Assembly: GCA_029582155.1 (NCBI GenBank)
Contig: CM055911.1
Coordinates: 21,386,014-21,450,013, forward strand
DNA length: 64,000 nucleotides
Reading direction: 5' to 3'
From: Panopea generosa
Lineage: Eukaryota; Mollusca; Bivalvia; Adapedonta; Hiatellidae
Both the position numbers and the translations under genes were made by a program. Each line of letters opens with the position of its first letter. The stretch's first letter is position 1. The notes under the pieces are model-generated. The model did no database searches and was not told the origin of the DNA. It was given only the letters and a program-made list of their open reading frames with translations. Shown piece by piece: positions 56,995 through 64,000 of the stretch.

Positions 56995-58335
56995 ATGACT
57001 AAGGGCCGACAACTCACAAGGGTAGAATACAATCGTACACAAAGTAAAATTTACAATTTTAATTTTACATGAAAAAATACGAATATATACATTATATACA
57101 TATTAAAGATAATCACTCAACACAAAAAAACACATGTTTAAAAAATGTCCTATGGTGGTATTAACACTCTTATTTTCACACAGTTCTATTTCCTACGCGT
57201 ACGTAACCACATTGCGATCCAAACTGTTTCTATCATTCGAATGTTTATAAAAATGCACTATATACTTTCCGCGTCCGGATATCGTAGCTTTAGCATCACT
57301 CGTCCCTTGCGACGGTGGCTATATAACTGGGTTGTCTCTCTTTGAACTCTATACTGTGTATATGGCTACACGTCGCCCCGTACCGACTATCGATCGTATT
57401 CCGACGTCAGGAACTTCAAGTCCTCCATATGACGAATATGTGAGTTGCTGTCCTATGACTGTACTGCCACCAATGGACTTCCTGTCACGTCTATACGTCG
57501 TTATTGACGAAGCGGACACATTTCTCGCTTACGTCTAAAAACGGCTACTATCTATATATAAACTCAGATTTACTAGTTACTCAAATATGTAATGACATGG
57601 CGTCTATTTCTTACCATCTATCAATTTCATGGAATTTTTTATCAATATATGATAACAGTGCATTCATTTCTAACCATCTAATAGATTCATGGTAGATATG
57701 TCAACATATTATAACAGTTCATGCAATTGTTACCATCTAACAGTTTTATGGTACATGTAGATTTATTAATATATGATAACATTTCATACAACTCTTACTA
57801 TCTGCAGTTTCATGGCAGTTTAAACAACAACTCATATACGACCCTCTGTCAATCTCAACATAGCAATTATATCTCTACATATCTTCTTATCATAATATTA
57901 ACAATTACCGACCAATTCTGTATCAATTTACTTTGTGAATATCAGAGTAAGTATCAACAAAATTTAATTACATAAATCAATCAATTCTAACATGGTGAAT
58001 CTCAATACTTCATCGTAAACACAATATCAACAGCTCAAAATACGTTCTTAGATTCCTCAACCTATATTTTAACAAAACGCTTCTCAATACCGTGGATGTG
58101 TATTAAATTACATACATTACCATCGGCCTAGATATGAACAATTTATACAACTTTACTTAGATCTGATTATGTCAAAAATAAATATATCAGACATTTAAGT
58201 ATACCATAATATAAAATTCACATACCCATATGCCATTATGTATTGGAACAGCAACATGCTCAATCTTTCTCGTCACAACTACACCTAAAGATGATTCTGC
58301 TAACTGGCCATTGTTCTCATAACAGAGTCAGCATT
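56995..58335 (+). repeat. Diverged relative of the exon-array unit, without recognisable exons
   Basis: It has AAGGGCCGACAACTCACAAG, then GGGTAGAATACAATCGTACA, CACAAAGTAAAATTTACAAT, TCCTATGGTGGTATTAACAC, TTTAGCATCACTCGTCCCTT, GCGACGGTGGCTATATAACT and the ACCATCTATCAATTTCATGG block expanded to three or four copies (57610-57835). After that the array unit's exon A position is replaced by sequence shared with 22900-23350 instead. It is much more diverged than the copies in the left array, so it split off earlier. Confidence 0.85.
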
Positions 58336-58704
58336 TATAGCAAAATCGTCCACATACCTTAGTGATTTTGTGTAAATCATGAATCAACAAAACCCTAAAA
58401 CGTCGTACGAAGCGAATTTTACGCTATTAGGTCAATGTATACCTAAATTAGTTTTATGACAAATAAACCCGTTTAATTATTTTAACTTTCTTATTACTTA
58501 ATGGAATTTGATGAACTAAAATTCAAATAAGAATAATTCTTTAATGAAAGAATGAAACTGTAAAAATATCTTAAAAACGTTACTTCTATCGATCTTTCAA
58601 TACGTTTTAACAATTCCACTCTACCTGACATAAATATAGCCTATATCCCTACATTGGACATGTATTAGCTGACATTACTAAATTAGGCCACAACAACCTA
58701 ACAC
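58336..58704. other. AT-rich intron-like stretch
   Basis: No supported feature. Confidence 0.5.
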
Positions 58705-58852
58705 TTTTCTATGGGCAAATCGCATTTTCTCGGAGCATATACACTTTTCTAGGGGTATATCACATTTACTTGGTGCATAATTATATACTTTTCTAGAGGA
58801 TTATCACATTTTCTTGGTATATATACACTTTACTAGGGTATATCACATTAAC
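58705..58852 (+). repeat. ~42-nt minisatellite (right block)
   Basis: Three to four units of ACACTTTTCTAGGGGTATAT / CACATTTACTTGGTGCATA, ending 26 nt before the next exon. The same monomer lies left of the diverged unit at 56866-56992. Confidence 0.88.
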
Positions 58853-58878
58853 TTGCTAACACTGTTTTCTATAATCAG

Positions 58879-58998
58879 CTGGCCAGTGTACATCCAACGG
58901 CATATTGTACAATGATGGTGCCACATCTAAAGACAAGTGCAACACCTGCACCTGTAATAATGGTAAAGCTGCTTGTAAAAAAGTGCCCTGTCCAACAA
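58879..58998 (+). CDS. VWC/pacifastin-type module exon
   Basis: This 120-nt internal exon has an ATAATCAG acceptor and GTAAGT donor, phase 1 at both ends. It encodes a six-cysteine module with spacing C-x16-C-x2-C-x-C-x6-C-x4-C. The core reads D-K-C-N-T-C-T-C-N-N-G-K-A-A-C, which is strikingly like arthropod pacifastin light-chain inhibitors (C-N-x-C-x-C, G-x-x-A-x-C). VWC subdomain 1 has the same framework, so the two cannot be separated here. The exon leaves A, which joins CG of the exon at 61720 to make Thr before the next Cys. It is distinct in sequence from modules A and B of the left array. Confidence 0.85.
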
Positions 58999-59595
58999 GT
59001 AAGTAGCATTTGTTACATTACCAATTTACGTAGTTTGCAAACATCACTGCGTTCAGTTATAATTAAATGCGATTTGAATTGGAGTGATTCACATTCATTA
59101 TCCAAAAAGAAGTATATCAATAATATTACGTTTAGATAACTGAAATTCATAATAAACATGTTTCACCTAATGTATACCTATATATACTCACTAATACAGT
59201 ATAACCAGCAGGTATCTATTTGAACATGAAACGGGATTTTATATTTAGAACTTTTAGCGTCTGAGTTAGAGCAAAGGATATTTTTCCTGCCTAGAATAGC
59301 TGCAACATTTGCGTTTTATCTATATTTAGAACGGAAGTTTCGTTTCGCTTTCTTGACTCCAGTGAATATCGCTGTTTAACTATGTTTTGGGGGAAATTTG
59401 GTTCACATTTTTGCTTCAGCAGCTAAACTGATAGACACTAGAACAGCAAGTATGTGTACATGTTCAATAGGTTTGCTGTTACATTAACATACTACGTTTA
59501 ACGTATACATCTATTAATTTACCAATGTAGGTCTCACTACACAGTTGAATTGTGTTCTTTGTTCTATATTAAATAAAGCCTAGGATTTCCATGGT
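58999..59595. other. Intron-like stretch
   Basis: No supported feature between the module exon and the duplicated fragment. Confidence 0.5.
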
Positions 59596-59790
59596 AAAAA
59601 AAGAATTCCACATCTGTTGCTCTACTCATCTGCAGCAAGATATCACAGCTACTGTGAACCATTTTGAAAATATTTAAAAACCAAATTACATAGGCCTTGT
59701 TTTTAAGCGTAAGAATCACGGTACCGTGCGGAAAAAGGGGCATAACTCTGTAGCGAGACGTATAAGATGCTTGGTTATTGAAAGAAATGA
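59596..59790 (+). repeat. Fragment of the segmental duplication
   Basis: Matches 29285-29440: TTGCTCTACTCATCTGCAGC, then GTGAACCATTTTGAAAATAT, CAAATTACATAGGCCTTGTT, TTTTAAGCGTAAGAATCACG. The G-run site is short here. Confidence 0.82.
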
Positions 59791-61719
59791 TATGTTGGTA
59801 TAGTAAATGGGGTGCAGTTGTGATATGCATGTAGATATATAATTTTTATGTAAGGAATGCATTTCATAAATTTATTTGAACATTCATGATACATCAATTT
59901 ACATGTAACTGTATTGTTTAAAAGGACATTTTTATTGTTCACTTACTGTACATGTCAATTCATACCTCAGGAATGCACAAAATAATAACGTTTATTCAAT
60001 AGATATTGACCGAATAACTCTACAAATGAACAAGTAAGGAATTATTATATATCATTCAGAATGCTTCAATCTGATTGGATGAAAACCAAACTAAATAGGT
60101 CGAATGAAATGGACTATTATTCCTTCAAAAAATGAACTTTTGACAATTTATTCTGTTGAAACCTGTTCCATCCGGTCGATAGTTCAAACAAAATATGTAA
60201 ATATGACAATAAATAATCTTTTTAAATGCATAAAAAGATCCACATAAAGAACCAATTTCTACAAGTGTTGTGTCTTAATAATGACGTCACGTTGTTTACG
60301 TATTGGCGCTGACGACTTCGCGTTGTTTTACTCAAGCGCGGATTCAGGAAGTGGCGGTTTAATTAAAGTATGCATCATAAAACACATTTATCAAAAGAAG
60401 CGAATTCTTTATTCAAGATATGCAACTGATTCATTAATGGGAATGTAACAATTGGATTATTGAAGATGGGTTTTAATAATAACATAATTAAATGAATAGT
60501 TATAGTTTATATTTATTGGCATTAATGGCCATGGCCTCAAGATAAAAATAGAATGTTTGGCAAATATGGATTACAATTTGCAGTCTTGAAAAGTTTATCT
60601 AGGAAACATATCAGATATATTGAATTGTAACTACTAACTTGACTCTATGAATCCTGGGAACAGACATTCACAACGACCGTTATTTAACATTAAGTCACAA
60701 TCATCTAAATAAAAATGTTTTATACACCAAACACTTTATACGCTAGCTGCTGAGACAGCGATATTCTGCAATTACAACGTGATTGCGACAATCCACTATC
60801 TGAATCCATGACGAATGTTATTTAACGAATATTGACCAAAACTCGATTATCTTCCCACTCATATGTCAAGATTGTCTGAAATTATAAATTTACAAGCCAC
60901 AAAAACTGCTTCTACATAGCTATATCTAAAGGTTTGGCGTATCGGCTAAATAACTGATAGAAAATAGAAAAGCAAGTATATGTACATAATGCATTACTAA
61001 TATATGCAGTAATTATATACATTCATCACATAATTGACGGTACACGAGTGTAATAAACCCATTACATATTTATGCAATATCACTTCCGATTCATTGTTCA
61101 GTGTTTGCCGTATTACTCGGCTCTTGTACGTAAAATGCCGAGCTAGGTTCCGACTCTCCCGAATATATAAATGACGTCATGGTAAAATACCGTTATTTTA
61201 AGATGTTATGTCACACGACGAATGACTGAAAAAAATGTCGGGCCTTATCCCATCCCTTATAGACCTGATATGTTAACTAAATTGTAAATGTACCTTTGTT
61301 CTGAGCGATGTGATAAAAAATCTTATATTCGTGCTCATTTAGTTTATACAAGTAAGTTATTAAACTTGTTAGCAAAAATGATATATCACTTTGCAGAGAC
61401 TTGCATAATTTATTAATCGTTTTATTAATTAAATGATAAATGAGCACTTATGTAAGATCCACATTTCAATTAGCTTACATGAAACGGTCAATATCTGTAG
61501 GAGACTCTTTGGGTTTCACTAACTTTTAACGTGGTGCATATAAATTCATATCTCATGAACGTTCAAATAATAACGTTTATTCCTTTAATAACAATTTGAT
61601 TGCATCACATTGAACCAAGAAGGAAATATAAAATTGAGGTATGATGTATAGTATTAATATTGTTTTTTTTTTAACATTGACTTGAGTTTTATTTTAAGTC
61701 ATGCTTTTGTTGTTTTCAG
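59791..61719. other. Intron-like AT-rich stretch
   Basis: About 1.9 kb between module exons with no supported exon. A GACTCTCCCGAATATATAA/ATGACGTCAT piece at 61158 resembles the ~230-bp family but is too short to call. Confidence 0.5.
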
Positions 61720-61755
61720 CGTGTCAAGGGAAAGATGGAAAGACTTATTCGCCAG
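61720..61755 (+). CDS. 36-nt mini-exon, start of a VWC-type module
   Basis: The acceptor is TTGTTGTTTTCAG and the donor is GTACAA, with phase 1 at both ends (2 + 11 codons + 1). It encodes Cys-Q-G-K-D-G-K-T-Y-S-P, the first Cys and the G-x-x-Y part of a VWC/pacifastin module. The upstream exon (58879) joins it in frame. The rest of the module would come from the exon at 63473, so this module is split by a 1.7-kb intron while the modules in the left array are each in one exon. It is short, so splicing evidence would be decisive. Confidence 0.6.
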
Positions 61756-61839
61756 GTACAATCATCATTATCCTCATACATAAGGTTATGTTTCGGTATT
61801 ATCCATGTTATTTAAACAACAATTACATTATTCAATACC

Positions 61840-62430
61840 TAAACACGGGTTAAAAACCATCTAACGATTTAGATATAATTTAAAAAAAATGGTTAAACAT
61901 CATTTTGTATTGTTAAATATTTAAAGAAACGGTTCACCATCATCCATCGCGTTTAGTATATAAAAAATGGTTAAACATCATTTATATTGATTTTTTTTTA
62001 AAAAAAAAATAGTTCATCAATCGAGTTAAATATCTAAACAATAATGCAACATCATCTATCGAGTTAAATATATAAAACGTAGTTAACAACGTATATAGGG
62101 TAGAATATCAAAACGTTTAATTATCAGTCACCGAATTAAATATTTAAGAAGTGTTTTCCATCATTCACAGAATTCAATATAAAATAAAATTAGTGTTAAA
62201 CATTAATCATCAAGTTTAATTTCTAAAATATGTAAAATATTTAAAAAGGGTTCAACACGACTCGTAAAGTTAACTATTGGAAAAAAGATTCAACACAAAC
62301 ATCAAGTTAAATATCTAAAAAGAGTCTATTCCGATTCATATAAAAAAATAATTTTAAAAAATCTGAACCTTAAATCACCGATTTCAACCTTATTCATAGA
62401 ATTGAATATCGAAAAGAGGTTCAACTCGCT
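61840..62430 (+). repeat. Highly degenerate ~50-nt minisatellite
   Basis: About ten loose copies around CATCATCTATCGAGTTAAAT plus ATATAAAACGTAGTTAAACA. Identity between copies is low. Confidence 0.65.
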
Positions 62431-62724
62431 TGTTTTGTTAATAAATAATAGTACTGCTTCAAAGTAAAAAATGCTATCGGTGCGCTCTTCCTCTGGTTAA
62501 ATAACGCCATAACCTACATTCGACATATTGTATAGGATACATAATTATATCGCATTCATTTATTTGGGGAAATGACCTGAGAATGAACCTTACCCTAAAT
62601 CTAACCATAAACCTAACCCGAACCTTACGACATATGCGATAGGGGTAATGTGGTCATTAGATAGCAAAGCTTTAGATCCTTTTGTTATTGTCATAGGATA
62701 CATCTCAACCTTTGGTGACATGCT
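62431..62724. other. Intron-like stretch
   Basis: No supported feature. Open frames on both strands around 62.6-62.9 kb run into the satellite. Confidence 0.5.
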
Positions 62725-63455
62725 TATTTTTGCCAAGACTCGTGTCATCGTGACATGTTTACATGTGTCAAAACTTGTGTCATTGTGGCATGTTTCCATG
62801 TGTCTGGACTCTTGTCATCGTGACATGTTTACATTTGTCTTGATTCGTGTCATCGTGACATGTTTATATTTGTCTTGACTCGTGCCATCGTGACATGTTT
62901 ACATTTGTCTAGACTCGTGTCATCGTGACATGATTATAACATTTGTCTAGACTCGTGTCATCGTGACATGTTTATAACATTTGTCTTGACTCGTGTCATC
63001 GTGACATGTTTATATTTGTCTAGACTATTGTCATCGTGGCATGTTTATATTTCTCTTGACTCGTGTCATCGTAACATGTTTACATTTGTCTTGATTCGTG
63101 TCATCGTGACATGTGTATATTTGTCTTGACTCGTGTCATCGTGACATGTTTATATTTGTCTTGACTCGTGTCATCGTGACATGTTTATATTTGTCTTGAC
63201 TCGTGTCATCGTGACATGTTTACATTTGTCTTGATTCGTGTCATCGTGACATGTTTATATTTGTCTTGACCCGTGTCATCGTCACATGTTTACATTTGTC
63301 TTGATCCGTGTCATCGTGACATGTTTACATTTGTCTTGATTCGTGTCATCGTGACATGTTTATATTTGTCTTGACTCGTGTCATCGTGACATGTTTATAT
63401 TTGTCTTGACTCGTGTCATCGTGACATGTTTACATTTGTCTAGACTCATGTCAAG
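62725..63455 (+). repeat. 35-nt minisatellite, about 21 copies
   Basis: The monomer is GTGTCATCGTGACATGTTTA plus TATTTGTCTTGACTC, highly regular in the middle of the array. Each monomer holds the inverted repeat TGTCA-TCG-TGACA. The array lies between the mini-exon and the next module exon. Confidence 0.97.
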
Positions 63456-63472
63456 GAGAGATGTTAAAACAG

Positions 63473-63546
63473 ATAGATCTGACCCCTGGCTTACCACCCG
63501 TGTATTTGCTTAAAAAACGGAGAATTTGCCTGCCAAATAATAGATT
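63473..63546 (+). CDS. Second half of a VWC-type module, with a one-base frame break
   Basis: An AAAACAG acceptor and a consensus GTAAGT donor (63547) enclose 74 nt. With the mini-exon the frame gives D-R-S-D-P-W-L-T-T-R and then runs to a stop. One base later, the frame C-I-C-L-K-N-G-E-F-A-C-Q-I-I-D(-C) completes a typical VWC core and ends in phase 1 at the donor. A phase 1-1 exon should be a multiple of three (75), so one base appears to be missing around 63497-63502. This could be a real inactivating deletion, an allele or a sequencing error. The Cys that should precede C-x-C by three is not visible. Confidence 0.5.
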
Positions 63547-64000
63547 GTAAGTCTGTTTGAACCCTGTTTATGTTAAAGAACAGTAAACCCAACGAACTAT
63601 GCATTAGGGGTGAAGTAATCATTTGATGACATAGCCTTAGACCCCTTTATTACTGTAAAGGATACAACTCAACCTCTGGCCAAACGCATATATGGATTAG
63701 AACGGATTCTATTCCGTTAACGTGCTCCTCAACCAGTGTCCAAAACGCTTACAAAACATGTTTATGTATACACACCAAAAATGTTAGATTTCACTGTTGA
63801 GGCCCTCCCCAAGCGGGGGGGACCTGTTTCCCGGATCTTTTAAAGTAATGGCCATTGTTCCATAGATCCTATAAGGTATTCGTCATAGTCAATTAGGCCT
63901 TTGATGCCTGGATCCCTGAATGCAATAACCATAGTTCCCAAGATCCCTAGATATAATTGACCATGTTCCCCATATCTCTGAAACTCTTGGGATGGCTTCA
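63547..64000. other. Intron-like stretch with a loose ~43-nt repeat
   Basis: From about 63820 there are three or four weak repeats around GATCCCTGAATGCAATAACC plus ATAGTTCCCAA. Nothing else is supported. Confidence 0.5.

Noticed and set aside
62648..62878. 76-codon plus-strand frame with repeated R-V-I-V-T-C
   Set aside because: It runs into the 35-nt satellite, and the repetition is the satellite period.
62725..63455. CRISPR-like array (35-nt period with palindromic core)
   Set aside because: The whole period is conserved with no variable spacers, and the context is eukaryotic. It is a minisatellite.

Overview
This window is AT-rich metazoan genomic DNA, most likely from a mollusc and plausibly a bivalve. 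The phylum call is an inference. It rests on several tRNA-derived SINEs, one of them followed by a block I recall from molluscan Meta-domain SINEs, on a CR1/jockey-like LINE with a 2A-like motif, and on the general mix of minisatellites, inverted-repeat elements and exons split by long introns. There are no bacterial-style genes. Almost every long open frame is a chance frame in AT-rich or satellite DNA. The coding content is small exons (GT/AG bounded) plus decayed transposon genes and one decayed receptor gene.

Left end (1-8971): four tandem copies of a ~2.23-kb unit plus a truncated fifth. Each unit carries two short, phase-1 symmetric exons (A, 111 nt; B, 114 nt). Each exon encodes one six-cysteine module of von Willebrand C / pacifastin type. 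Eight modules can be spliced in frame as A-B-A-B-A-B-A-B. The array starts at the window edge, so it probably continues upstream. A diverged relative of the unit lies at 57.0-58.3 kb and another at 21.6-24.1 kb; neither shows recognisable exons. Further modules of the same family lie at 58879-58998, 61720-61755 and 63473-63546, all on the plus strand with phase-1 boundaries. The last appears to lack one base. These may be one gene with a very long, repeat-filled intron, or two neighbouring paralogous genes.

Middle (9-57 kb): minisatellites (notably a 52-nt array at 14.9-16.25 kb that passes directly into a 20-nt array up to 17.26 kb), a ~230-bp dispersed family in several copies, a class A GPCR pseudogene at 26.37-27.24 kb with duplicated flanking pieces, a segmental duplication (27.5-30.75 kb and 41.2-45.4 kb, with scattered fragments elsewhere), and a Tc1/mariner-type fragment. 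There are also a 4.2-kb inverted-repeat transposon with a decayed gene of a widespread but, as far as I know, uncharacterised repeat-protein family (45.6-49.8 kb), a 1-kb inverted-repeat element (37.56-38.58 kb), and a decayed minus-strand LINE (50.26-53.58 kb) abutting a SINE.

Right end (57-64 kb): the second group of cysteine-module exons, embedded in minisatellites of 44, ~50 and 35 nt. The 35-nt monomer contains a perfect short inverted repeat and occurs in two arrays on either side of these exons. No intact single-exon gene, rRNA gene, CRISPR array or convincing functional tRNA gene was seen.
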